From NCBI GenBank assembly GCA_023362775.1, contig JALMGJ010000002.1:110775981-110839980 (forward strand): a stretch of 64,000 bases of DNA, written 5' to 3'. The translations under genes were made by a program, and so were the position numbers. Each line of letters starts with the position of its first letter. Positions within the stretch are counted from its first letter, which is position 1. Below, piece by piece: positions 34,236 through 44,850 of this stretch. The notes under the pieces are model-generated. The model did no database searches. It saw only the letters and a program-made list of their open reading frames with translations, and had not been told where the DNA came from. Source of the DNA: Charina bottae. Its lineage: Eukaryota; Chordata; Lepidosauria; Squamata; Charinaidae.

Positions 34236-34568
34236 TACAGGAGGATGGCCCAACACAGGAGAAGTAACACCACAGGACCAGAGTCAGCAGTTTATCTTCA
34301 TCTAAAAGAAAAAGGACACTCATTTGAGGACATTAATGTTCACATTTTAGACAGAGAAGATAGGTGGTTTGAGAGAGGGGTCAAGGAATCCATTCATGCC
34401 AACTTGGAAAATCCTTCCTTGAATAGAGGTGGGGGCCTCAGGCATAACCTTTCCCCTATCTTCCTTCCTGCTTTGTCTTCTGTGCCTAGGAAGATTAAGA
34501 CCATTTCACAAGCTCAACAGCAGCAGGGTAATCTTAACGATCCTCCTTTAGATGATAAAGGGACTTAG
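34236..34568 (+). pseudogene. PLE GIY-YIG fragment, right arm
   Basis: Mirror image of the left arm, with the same residues on the plus strand. Identity across the arms indicates a very recent event or an artefact. Not functional alone, for the same reason. Confidence 0.85.
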
Positions 34569-35215
34569 AAACAAACATCTCAAAAATAACCATGACCTAG
34601 CCCCAGGTGCAAGGTCACACAGCCAGCCTAGAAACATATTTAAGGATTCCCTTACTAACTTTACTCAGACTGAAGAAGCTCCTTGGATAAGGAGTGAAAC
34701 GTTTCCACTAAGAAAATAGAAATCCAGTTGACATGATTCAAGCCACAGATCGGTGATGCTATCTAACCATCTCATCCTCTGCCGTCCCCTTCTCCTTTTG
34801 CCTTCAGTCTTTCCCAGCATCAGGGTCTTTTCCAGTGCATGCAATAGATAAGAATAATTCTTTGTCTAATATACCCCATTATATTTATAATATCTAATCT
34901 TCAAATCCCCATGTAAGCTTCGCCCCTCCTGCATTTCGCAAATAGTCCACCAGTGGTTTCCACTCTTTGAGATAACGACAACTTGAGCTTTCTTTTAATA
35001 AACAAGTCAGTTTATCATTTTCTGCCATGTCCATCAATTTTAACAACCATTCTTGTATCGTTGGTAGAATCTGAGTTTTCCAAAATTGTGCATAAAGAAG
35101 TCTTGCTGCAGTAACCATATATTGTATGATTCTTACTAGATGTTTTTCTTTTTGTAAATCCAATATCCCCAACAAAAATAATTCTGGTTTGAGCAGAATC
35201 TGTATGTGTACTTTT

Positions 35216-36312
35216 AACATTCTTGCAACACAATGAAAAGATTTTTTTTTTAAAAAAAGGCCATTTGCATGATTTTCTCTTAGATATCATAGTGCTTCAA
35301 AGAGTATTCATTAACATTCAATGACCAGTTTCTTACACCCTCCTTTCTTCTTTAGTTGATCTAAATCAAATTTCATTTATTTTGCAATTCAATAAAGAAT
35401 ATGCATAACAGTAATTCTCTTGTAAAAAGAGTGTAAAGGTTCTTTGGGGAATTGCTTTAATTTATGAATTAGTCAAGAGAACACCTGTTTATTTTAATTA
35501 TACCTTTAGCATAAAAAATACAAATTAGAACTTTTCATGGGATGCTAATTTTCCTCTATGCTTCAAGCTGTGGAAAATCATGTTGATAGACAGAGAAACA
35601 GGAGACTCCATATAGTAAAGATTGAGAATCAGATGAGTCTCTCAATATTACTTAAAGTAGTCTTGCTCAAGCTGATGCCCTGTAGATGTACTGTATTTTG
35701 GACTACACACCTTGTCACCCCAATCTATCATGTGGCCTGGGAATTATAGGAATTGTAGTCAACTCATATGGCATTCTAGAAAGTACCAGACAAGAAGACT
35801 GATTTGCAGGAATCACAGTCATATTGGCTCTTTTGCCAAAAGTGATACATTCTAGGTTCCTCACATAAAAAAATTACTGCTGTGATTCAAAGACAGTATA
35901 CGTTTTATCAGAAGTAGGGGAAATAGTAGAAAAGGCAGAGGGCATAGAACTTGCATCTCACCTGCTTTAAGATTAACTTTACTCAAAATGCATGCCATTT
36001 CAATTTGTGCATGTGTACATCTATACTGATACAGAATGCTAACTGTATTTCATACATATTCTTCCACTATTTTCTTTTGCCACCCTGATTACTTATGCAC
36101 TTTCATTTGGGTGTAGCATTCAATTTTGATACTATGTTATATCAATCAGTGTTATGCAATACAAATGGGGTGTTTTTTACCCACTGCAGAGGCTGCTGAA
36201 AGTGAATTGCTTCATATTAAAACGTTCTTCAATTCAAATGTAGCATGTGGCAATAAATTCTGCATACAGCAAATACTGTGTCTGCCTAGATGATTTGCAA
36301 AGAACAAGTCAA
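35216..36312. other. Unclassified DNA
   Basis: No gene. About 35660-35765 resembles the palindromic dispersed sequence noted at 26.5, 31.0 and 41.9 kb (gatgccctgtagatgt, then ttgtagtcaactca). Confidence 0.4.
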
Positions 36313-36480
36313 GCAAGAGCCAGTGTTGCAGTGATTAAGATATTGGACTGGAACTTGGGAGACCCAGTTTCTAGTCCATTTGTAGTCAGAGAAGCTCCAT
36401 AGGTAACTACGCCAATCACTTTCTCTCAGCCCAACCTACTTCACAAGTTGCTGTTATGAGGAAAAATAGGAGAGTGGTAG
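36313..36480 (+). mobile_element. Decayed tRNA-related SINE
   Basis: gcagtgattaagatattggactggaacttgg and gagacccagtttctagtcc resemble the A- and B-box parts of the squamate SINE whose tail is at 5513-5644 (here gttgctgttatgagg, then aggagagtgg). Diverged; limits approximate. Confidence 0.55.
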
Positions 36481-36957
36481 CCCTACCAAGTCTGGGCTGC
36501 AAAAATACTGGTTGCCGTCTTGTGATCTTCTGAATCTTTGCCACCAGAGCTGATAGTCCTGGTGGGGGCAGATTAACTACCAATGCTCTTTTACCTGGGG
36601 GGAGACACCCACACTAGACAACCTGGAACTTAGGCAGAGAAAGTAGGATGGTAATATGGTAGAAGCCTAGGAAGGGATCTGCAAGCTTGCATTATGTCAT
36701 TGTAATAGATAGCCCCTGCTATCTATCTATTCCCAAGTAGCTCTTAACTTCAAATAATATAACCATTGCCATCAAAGCAACTCCTGATCCTTACCGAAGT
36801 TCAGAATGCCAGTTCGGTGGTAGGCATTGGCAGGTATTGGCACCATCACTGGTGACATTCTATCTAGTATCACAGAATTATATAAATGATTAATTGGACG
36901 TTTTCAAAAGGTGAATTAATTTTCAAATAGTGAATTAAAATGGCTTGACTATACTTC

Positions 36958-37291
36958 GGGGCATGGTGGCTCAGCAGGTAAGACGCCAGGCTTGTCGATC
37001 GGAAGATCGCAAGTTCGGAGGTTCGAATCCCTAGCCCCGCGTGACGGAGTGATCTCCCACACTCGCCCCAGCTCTTGCTAACCTAGCAATTCAAAAGCAT
37101 GCAAATGCAAGTAGATGAATAGGTACCACTTCGGTGGGTAGGTAACAGCGTTCTGCACGCATCATGCTGGCCTCATGACCGCGGAAGCGTCTTCAGACAA
37201 CGCTGGCTCTTCGGCTAACAAACGGAGATGAGCACCGGCCCCTAGAGTCAGACACGACTGCACAAATGTGCGGGGGGAACCTTTACCTTTT
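36958..37291 (+). mobile_element. tRNA-derived SINE, copy 3, intact pol III boxes
   Basis: The plus-strand copy of the family at 377 and 32900. The A box tggctcagcagg and B box ggttcgaatcc both match tRNA consensus, so this copy could still be transcribed by pol III. The 3' tail ends acctttacctttt. The 8-bp duplication tatacttc flanks it (36950-36957 and 37292-37299). Confidence 0.92.
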
Positions 37292-37299
37292 TATACTTC

Positions 37300-38569
37300 T
37301 TAGTGACCATTCCTATTCCTAAAGCAGTCTTCCCTAAATAAGATCTCAGTTGCTTCTCCCTCCTTCACTCCAGATTTGTTGATCATTTTGATCAATCCCA
37401 ACTGTATTTTACAGTCTACAGATTATTTTAAAGCATCAGCTTGAAGGTCCCCTTACATAGCAACTGTAACCAAGACAACCAGTGCCCAATACAGAGTAAA
37501 ATAACTAGGCTTCTGGCCTAGTTTATTCCACTAGAGCATGATTCTACCACTTTTCTCAGAATACGAAGTTGCAATGCATCGACAAATAACAATATTGCAC
37601 GTTTAAATTGAAGAAATCTTTATAGTGATTGATAACATCACAAAACCTCAAGAATAAAGTTTAGAGTGATAAGTATTGCTAACTATACTGCAGTAAATGA
37701 CAGCATGAATGGATGAATATAGTTCAACTCTTGGAGAATATAGAAAGGTTCCAAAAAAGAAGGAATTGCACAACACAATTTCAAACTAAATAACTTTGAC
37801 AATTGTCAGCCTTTGGTTGTCCAGCTCTAGTGTCATTACAGCAATTCAAAGGCAAAAGATGCTTCAGAGCTCACAAGAATGCACCCAAGTTGTACCTGTT
37901 TGTCACTCCTTAAATCAAGCATATATTTTCTACGATTGGACTACAGCCAAGGAGAGCGATCATCAATCCTGAAAAAAGATGCATCGGCCTTAAGTAATTG
38001 GATACAAGTCCCACTGCTATCCTTTTCTCAAGCATGAAGCAAGAAAATAATGTGACTGAGGCAAGAAAAAATATCCCTTAGTACTATATGCCTGCTTAAA
38101 TATGCTAGCAATCAACATTAAATTTCACTTATCTGATTCATAGGCAAACAACTGCCATTCCCAGCAATGGATAAAAAAAAATACCAGGCATCATCTCCCT
38201 TTCCTATGTTGATCTCCTTTCCATATAATTTGGTCATTTGTTCTCTTTTCTCTATTGAAAAGTCTTCTTTCTTTGCACAACCACTTGCTGCATTACAGCA
38301 TAAAAGGAAAGAGAGAGAGGAGGGACCACTGATCTCTGCACGATGGAACAATGTTTCCATACCACTAACCTCTTGAAAACTCATAAGCACACATCAGTAC
38401 CTCCATGCATAACCTTGACCAGCTAAATGCCACTGACTCTTCAAACTGATTTGAAAATAAGAGGAAAAAAATAGAAGCCAAATCCCCCACAATACATGTG
38501 AAGGCACCTAATGCCTATAGAACTCTAGATCCAAATCATTCTTTGACTCAGAATCTTTGTTTTGGATGG
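37300..38569. other. Unclassified DNA
   Basis: AT-rich, no recognised gene or repeat. Confidence 0.4.
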
Positions 38570-38577
38570 CACTAGCT

Positions 38578-39286
38578 CAGGGCTTTCCAAAGTGCCGGCG
38601 CTGGCGACACATCAGTGGCGGCGGCGGCAGTGCGGCGGCGCGCGCACGTCAGTGGTGCGGGGGGCATGCGGCGGTGCGCGTGCGCATGGCGGTGGCGCAG
38701 GGGCGTGCGGCGGTACGCGCACGGCGACGGCGCAGAGGGCGTGCGGCGCGGAGGGCGTGCGGCGGCACACGCGCACTGTGGCGGTGCGGGGGCATGTGGC
38801 AGCGCGCACGCACAGCGGCGGTGCAGAGGGCGTGCGGTGGCGCGCGCGCACAGCGGCGGCGCGGGGGGCATGTGGCAGCGCACATGCACACGGCGGCGGT
38901 GCGGGGGGCGTGCGGCGGCGCGCACGCACAGCGGCAGTGCAGAGGGCGTGCGGTGGCGTGCGCGCACTGCGGCGGCGCAGGGGGCGTGTGGCGGCACGCA
39001 CGCACAGCGGCGGTGCAGAGGGCGTGCAGTGGCGCGCGCGCACAGCGGCGGCGCGGGGGGCGTGTGGCAGCACGCATGCACATGGCGGCGGTGCGGGGGG
39101 CGTGCGGCGGCGCGCGCGTGCACGGCGGCAATGGCAGCCTCCACTAAAACGCAGAAGCAATGATCCCGCGCCGCTGCCGCTGCCGCCGTGCACGCACGCA
39201 CCGCTGCTTCCGGGTGGTGTGGCGACACGCCACGCTGTGTGTGGCGACACACATTAGTGTCGCGACACACAGTTTGGAAAGCTCTG
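38578..39286. mobile_element. hAT MITE family X, copy 2 (longest)
   Basis: 709 bp with ends cagggctttccaaagt and (right, reversed) cagagctttccaaact, and a perfect 8-bp duplication cactagct (38570-38577 and 39287-39294). Most of its length is a GC-rich minisatellite (38640-39130) with units of about 38 bp in two alternating types. It is in the opposite orientation to copies 1 and 5. No transposase. The long open frames seen on both strands come from the repeat. Confidence 0.93.
38640..39130. repeat. GC-rich minisatellite, about 38-bp unit
   Basis: Units run gcgtgcggtggcgtgcgcgc followed by actgcggcggcgcagggg, with variants ending gcagagg or gcggggg. It is inside the hAT copy and probably grew after or before transposition by slippage or unequal exchange. 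Confidence 0.85.
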
Positions 39287-39294
39287 CACTAGCT

Positions 39295-39750
39295 GAACAG
39301 GCACTGATGATCAGCAAGAAACTGGAGACACTTGTGGGTTTTTTTCCATAAAACCCTCCCCTTTCACCAAAGTTCTTTCATGTTTGATGTTAGCTTAGAT
39401 TGACTAAAAGGAAAGCAAAATAGATAATAGAAGAGAAACAATGGTGCAAATAGGAGCTTGTGCAAATGCTGAAGAAGGACCAGTGCTTTCAATGAAGTAA
39501 AAGCAGGAAACAGAAAGCTGGACTAAGAAAAATATATGTACACACAGTGGATGTAATATGTTCCTCTATGCCCTAGAGATGAAGTCATGGTCTCTGATGC
39601 AATGTCTTATTGCTGAAATCCCAGAGTTTAATAAATGGAAGAGGAAACTCAGTCTAGAAGTGCTCTCTTTTTTAGTTGTATATAGTTCTGTGAGACTCAT
39701 AAAACACATATACAAGTTATATTTAAAGCATTAAAATAATTGCAGGAGAA
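39295..39750. other. Unclassified DNA
   Basis: No recognised feature. Confidence 0.35.
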
Positions 39751-39802
39751 TAAGAATAAGAATTAACGTAAGACAGATAATCATATCACGAACCAGAAGG
39801 AC

Positions 39803-40503
39803 ATGGAAACAGAACCAACTGAAAGCAGAGGACAGAGCAGCACTCAAAACCTAAAGATGGACCAAACTATCATCATCCTCCCACCAGACGAAGGCCGCAC
39901 CACTGTCATTATGGACACATTGCAATATATACAAAAGGCTAAAGAATTGCTTGAGGACGAAGAAACCTACACCCTAGTAAACACCAATCCCATACAGAAA
40001 CTGGACAACAAGGTAAAAAGAACTCTTAATGAACTCACCAAGAAAGGTCAAATCAGAAAAGAAGAACAGAGGTGGATGAAAAGCGTGGACCCATCCTCCC
40101 ATGCTTCTATGAATGCCCCAAAATACACAAACCTGGCATACCGCTTTGGCCAATTGTATCGTTACCGGGGACTCCCACTTACAACATAGCTAAAGAGCTC
40201 ACAAAAAAACTTAGGCATCTTACAGAGGAGAGCAAGTATTCTATCAACCCCCCACTACAGTGCCTCCAGGAAATCAATGACTTAAAATTAGAAGAAGATT
40301 AAATTACGGTGTTATTTGATGTCATTGCACTCTTTACATCCATAGACCCAGAACTAGCAAAAGAATCCATGGCAGCAGTTCTATGCAACACACCCGACCT
40401 AGTCAAATACACTAAGATAGAAATACCCAGAATCATGGACCTCATCGACCTCTGCCTCACTACCTACTTTCAGTTTGATGGACAAATACTGTATACCAAC
40501 TAA
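39803..40503 (+). pseudogene. PLE reverse transcriptase, N-terminal part
   Basis: The first frame has ILPPDEGRTTVIMDT and the YIQKAKELLEDEETYTLVNTNP block, typical of the PLE RT fingers. After a frameshift near 40100 it reads PKIHKPGIPLWPIVSLPGTPTYNIAKEL, stops at 40300, and resumes with LFDVIALFTSID (the first catalytic Asp region). At least two lesions. Confidence 0.83.
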
Positions 40504-40517
40504 TCAAAGGAACACCC

Positions 40518-41372
40518 ATGGAATCTCCACTTTCAGGATTCATAGCAGAGATTGTAATGCAACGTCTAGAAATGATAGCACTCCGACGTATACAACCCAA
40601 AGTATGGATCCGGTATGTAGATGACACCTTCGTCATAATAAAAAAGGAACAACTGGAGGAAACACATGAAACCAGCAACAACATCTTCAATGGAATAAAA
40701 TGCACAAGGGAAGAAGAAAACAACCACACACCACCCTTCTTGGACATCCTCATCAGTAAAGGAAATGATGGCATTCTAGAAACACAAGTCTACCGGAAAT
40801 CTACCCATACTAACCAAGTGCTCCATTACCTAAGCAACAACCCAACCTCCCACAAGAGAAGCTGTGTAAGAACATTATTCAGACAAGCGCTAACACACTG
40901 CAGCAACCCAGAACACCAGAAAAAGGAAACAGATAATCTATACAGCATCTTCCAGCAAAACGGATACCCACAGAACTTTATCAAAAAGTGCCTGACCACC
41001 CAACCCACTACAACACAACCAACAGAAGCTATGAAAAGGATTACACTGCCATACATCAGAAACATCTCAGAAACTACTAATAGACTGTTACAACCACACG
41101 GAATCACCATAGCACATAAACCAACCAAAACCCTTCAGAACATCTTAAGTAACCCAAAAGACCCAGTAGCCCAAGAAGAAAAAACAAAAGTTATCTACAA
41201 CATACAGTGTAAGGACTGTAGCAGCTACAATGTAGGACAGGCAGGCAGAAGACTAGCAGAGTGCATCCACGAACACCAACTAGCAGTCAGAAGACACAAT
41301 GAAAACTCCTTAATCTCACAACACATGGACAGACTCAACCATACTTTCAACTGGGAAACTCTGAGCATCTAA
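40518..41372 (+). pseudogene. PLE RT C-terminus and GIY-YIG region
   Basis: 284 codons. SPLSGFIAEIVMQRLE is RT motif B, and WIRYVDDTFVII contains the catalytic YVDD (about residue 34). VYRKSTHTNQVLHYLSNNP is the thumb and linker. KVIYNIQCKDCSSYNVGQAGRRLAECIHEH is the GIY-YIG core, with the Tyr-Ile-Gly changed to YNVG. A frameshift at about 40500 separates it from the rest of the RT and another at about 41370 ends it. Confidence 0.86.
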
Positions 41373-41748
41373 ACCAAGCCAAATCCAAAAATGTTAGAGA
41401 ATTCCTAGAAGCTTGGCACTCAGACAAAGCAGCCATCAACAGACACATAGAGGTAAACAACATTTACATACCATTCATAAGAGACAATAGAAAAGCCAAA
41501 AGACCAGAACACCTCCGTGCCAGCAATCAACACCCAGATATGCAAAGATTAACACCAGGATTAGCACCAGAGGAACAATCAAACAGCACAATAAACCCTA
41601 ATCAAGGAACTATTAACTCAGTCAATCAACCAAGCAGCAAACAACAGCCCAATCAAGGAACTCTTAAGGAGAGAACACCACCTCCACCAACACAAGCAGG
41701 ACAAGCCATGGTATATAAACAGAGAGCAAGTCCCACTCCCTTTTCGCA

Positions 41749-41782
41749 TTGAAGATGTTGCCTAGTCTGGCAATGAAACATC
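41749..41782 (+). ncRNA. Degraded hammerhead-like motif, PLE family B
   Basis: TTGAAGA (first C lost), a stem ttgcc/ggcaa, GAAA and then atc in place of gtc. gca before the core and tgc after it can still pair as stem I. Probably inactive. Confidence 0.45.
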
Positions 41783-41840
41783 TGCAAGAAAACAACAAGG
41801 CTCCGAGAGCACCAAGGACTCCACAATTAAGAATAAGAAT

Positions 41841-42704
41841 AAAACAACCAAAGAAGAAATCCCAATATACTTATGATGTTTTTTATTCCAGAACAGTTGT
41901 TTCCAACATGATGCCCTCCAGATGTGTTGGACTTCAGCTCCTGCAATTCCCAGATGGCATTATCACAATCCAAAGTGGATGAGAATTATGCAAGTTGAAG
42001 TTGAAAAAATTTGGAGGGCGCTGAATTCAGGAAAGCTGGACTTCAGGGTCTTGCTAGAACAACCTATAGAACTGTGGTAGACCAGGATATTTGTTCACAT
42101 GATAGGATATTGATCTGAAGTCATATGGAGTAATTACATTTCTTGACAGGTTTGACCAATGAATCAACTTGTTTCTGTCCTTCCATAATTGAAGAAAGCT
42201 GATATCTCTCCATTTATTCTAGGATTATGTCTTAGCATTCACAACAATCTTGGTAAATGAAACTAGTAGTATGTTTCAGCAAGTATTCACAGTTTTATAT
42301 CTCAGAGGTAAAGCCAAGCCCATTAATCTTAAACATATTTCCTAAGGAAAAAGTCTCAAGGAATTCTATGAGATTTCTGAATAAGCATGCTTCAGAATAG
42401 GCTATATCTGAATATTCATTGTACAATGATTTACAGTTGGATCTTAATGTATAGACATTAACTTTGTTCATAGATTTTAAATATTATAGAAAATTGTGAG
42501 GTTTAAAAGTAACCCATGAAGAATTTGTGTTTCTGAATTATGTAAATGCCTAAATAAAGAAAGCAGAAATATTTGAAGGGCAGTAGCATTTGAAACCCCT
42601 TCATGGTTTGTTACCTTGTAATTATGAAGACACTTGCTCATCTCAATGATGGTATGAACTATATTGCTGGAAATATATGCCAAAAAGGTTACCCATGGCA
42701 GCCA
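41841..42704. other. Unclassified DNA
   Basis: 41895-41960 (gatgccctccagatgtgttggac) is the best copy here of the palindromic dispersed sequence; only one half is present. The rest is unassigned. Confidence 0.4.
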
Positions 42705-43184
42705 GGTCATAGACAAAGGATTGGATTACTTACAACCCAGTGGGGAAGGAAATGGCATCCCATTCTAGTATTCTGCCAAGAAAACTACATGAACATTCAC
42801 AACCAGGACAAAGTCAGTATGATACTAGAAAGTAAGCTTTCACCCCTCAGATCAGTAGGGCATCCAGTAAGCTACTGGGAAAGAGCAGAGGGCAACGGTG
42901 GGTATCACTTGTGTTTATGATATGGCTGGATTAAAGCTGAAAGGCTGTTCACTGTGATGTGCCCAAATGCAACAAGAAAGTTCAGTGTTATAAAGAAAAG
43001 TATACAGTATAATTGGTACATGAACCAAAGCAAATTTGGTGTTGTCTGAACAGAAATATCAGAATCCAGCATTGACATTCTGGGACTTAATGAACTGAAA
43101 TGGTCTAGAATGGGTTACTTCACACATCAAAGCATCAGTTCTTTTCCTACAGACAAAACAAATCATAGTACAAATGGGGTAGAC

Positions 43185-43458
43185 CAGGGCTTTCCAAAGT
43201 TTTCCCGCAGCGACACACCAACCGCCGTTGGTGTGTCGCTGCAGGAAAACCCGGAAGTGCCGCCATTGCGGCAGCGCGCAAAAACCCGGAAGCACTGCTG
43301 CTGCTTTCGGGTTTTTGCATGCCGACGTTGGTGTGTCGCCGCGGGAAAACCCGGAAGCGCTGGTCATCATCAGCGCTTCCGGGTTTTCCCGCGGCGACAC
43401 ACCAGACTTTGTGTGGCGACACACTTTTGTGTCGCGACACACAGTTTGGAAAGCTCTG
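43185..43458. mobile_element. hAT MITE family X, copy 3
   Basis: 274 bp with ends cagggctttccaaagt and reversed right cagagctttccaaact, and a perfect 8-bp duplication gggtagac (43177-43184 and 43459-43466). The internal core differs from copies 1, 2 and 5: it has inverted acccggaag/cttccgggt blocks and no minisatellite. Inserted in the old Bov-B. Confidence 0.93.
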
Positions 43459-44850
43459 GGGTAGACATTATGAACAAATGGGTGCAAAAGTCAGTGCTCA
43501 GATACAACCCCCCAAAATGACATCATGATCTCAATTTGAGTCAAAAACAAACTAATCGGTATTATGGTGATTCAAGTCTATACTCCAATCATAGATGCAG
43601 AGGAAGTGGAAATCAAACAGTTCTATGATAAACTGCAACACCTTGTCAACACAATTTTAAAAATTATGTTATTACTAATTATAGGAGGCTGGAATGCTAA
43701 AGGTGGAAGTAAAATACCATCTGAAATAACAGGAACATAGTGTACAAAACAAAACAGGAGAAATACCAACAGACTTTTGCCAAGAAAGTTCAATGTTTAT
43801 AGCAAATACCTGTTTCAAATAATCTAAAAGATTGTTCTATACTGTACATGGATGTCAACTGTTAGATAATTCCTTCTGTCCAAATTAAACTAAGAAAAGC
43901 AAATAAAATCATCAGATCAACAAAATATGACTTCAGCAATATTCCATATGATTATGTGATGAAGGTAAAATAGATTTAACAGATTAAATTTGATAAATAA
44001 AATGCCTGAAGAACTCTGACCTGGAATTTGTGACATCATTAAAGATGAAGCAAACAAAAATATCCTGAAATGCAAACAACAAAACAAGGTAAAATGGTTG
44101 TCTGCTGATATGTTGAAAATAGATGAAGAAATGTGGAAAGCAAAAGGAACAAATAAAAATTTGCCGAAATAAATGCTGAGTTCCAGAGAAGAGTGAGAAG
44201 AGAAAAGGAGTTATAACTAAATAAGCAACATAAAGAAGTTGAGGATAACAATTGAATGGGAAAGACAAGAGATTTAAGGGACATATTTATGTAAAGATGG
44301 GTACAGTAATAGGCAAGGAAAACAAAAATCTACTGGAGAAAGAAATTATAAAGAAAAGATCTTGTGAATGTATGAAAGAACTGTACAAATGAGGTCCCAA
44401 AATTGAAGGCAAATATAAAGGTTAGAGCATTGGATTAGAATCAGACATTCTGGAATGCTAAATTAAATAGATCCACGAAAATATCGCTAACAGAAATTGA
44501 TGAAATACTAGAAGAACTGCTTAAAATCTTACCAGATGATGCAGGTAAAGAGCTACTTATTGTTTATAAGCAGGTATTGAAAGCACAGCAGTGGCCAAGG
44601 AACTGGAAAAGATCCGTGTCTATTCCATTTCCAAAAACGGGCAATGCTAAAGAATGCTGAAACTCCCGAACATCCCATTTATCTCACATGTAAGGTAAGG
44701 CTCAAGTTTTTGCAATTCATACTTCAAGAACTGCCACCTGTGCACGCTGGATTCAGAAGAAGCAAGGGCACTGGAGATCCCATTGCTAACGCTGGCTAAT
44801 GGAAAAGGAAAGGAAGTTCCAAAAAGCTGCCTAGTTTTGCTATATTGATT

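Larger units (their letters stand above)
33674..34748. mobile_element. Palindromic PLE family A insertion
   Basis: A 1075-bp insert with a 14-bp duplication atcggtgatgctat (33660-33673 and 34749-34762). The arms 33712-34224 and 34236-34748 are 513 bp each and inverted around an 11-nt spacer (34225-34235). I found no mismatch in the parts compared, and the two translated frames are identical outside the junction. The left arm continues 38 bp further to the true 3' end of the element, while the right arm stops short. Each arm holds a GIY-YIG fragment and a hammerhead-like core (33761-33790 minus; 34670-34699 plus). The 5' ends meet at the centre, so these are two 5'-truncated copies head to head. 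Confidence 0.92.
33535..34837 (-). mobile_element. Bov-B 3' fragment interrupted by a PLE
   Basis: 33541-33673 and 34749-34837 match the last roughly 220 bp of the Bov-B at 9998 (gttgttgttgttcagtcg, then catcggtgatgctatct and tctttcccagcatcagggtc). The 8-bp duplication catgcaat (33527-33534 and 34838-34845) flanks the pair, which dates this insertion after the L1. The interruption is the PLE at 33674-34748. Confidence 0.9.
33255..35201 (-). mobile_element. L1 3' end hosting nested insertions
   Basis: A minus-strand L1 3' terminus, shown by a T-run on the left, A-rich UTR (33262-33534) and, after an internal insertion, coding sequence at 34846-35201 that reads ILPTIQEWLLKLMDMAENDK and CRYLKEWKPLVDYLR, like the end of L1 ORF2. 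The 14-bp duplication gtatgtgtactttt flanks it (33241-33254 and 35202-35215), with the nick at TTTT/AA as expected for L1 endonuclease. The Bov-B piece at 33535-34837 was inserted later. The frame is broken. Confidence 0.85.
39764..41827 (+). mobile_element. PLE family B with RT and GIY-YIG relics
   Basis: A 2.06-kb insertion flanked by taagaataagaat (39751-39763 and 41828-41840). From left to right it carries RT, linker, GIY-YIG region, TATA-like site (41711), degraded hammerhead-like core (41749-41782) and the short terminus ending ggactccac. It is 5'-truncated within or just before the RT. Several frameshifts and stops make it inactive. Confidence 0.9.

Noticed and set aside
33892..34568. 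The two 143-codon frames in the palindrome as functional nucleases.
   Set aside because: Each lacks the N-terminal GIY core, and part of each frame reads through the palindrome centre into the antisense of the other copy.
36958..37030. Possible tRNA gene (good A and B boxes).
   Set aside because: The sequence continues into a SINE body and tail with flanking target duplications, and the cloverleaf anticodon arm is not intact. It is the SINE head.
38640..39130. Possible CRISPR array, because of regular units of about 38 bp.
   Set aside because: Units are contiguous with no unique spacers, lie inside a hAT element and occur in a vertebrate genome.
38557..39270. Long overlapping open frames on both strands (up to 232 codons) over the GC-rich hAT copy.
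   Set aside because: All six frames are open because the minisatellite has almost no stop-forming triplets. The products are Ala/Arg/Gly or Pro/His/Arg repeats that follow the unit length. No conserved protein.
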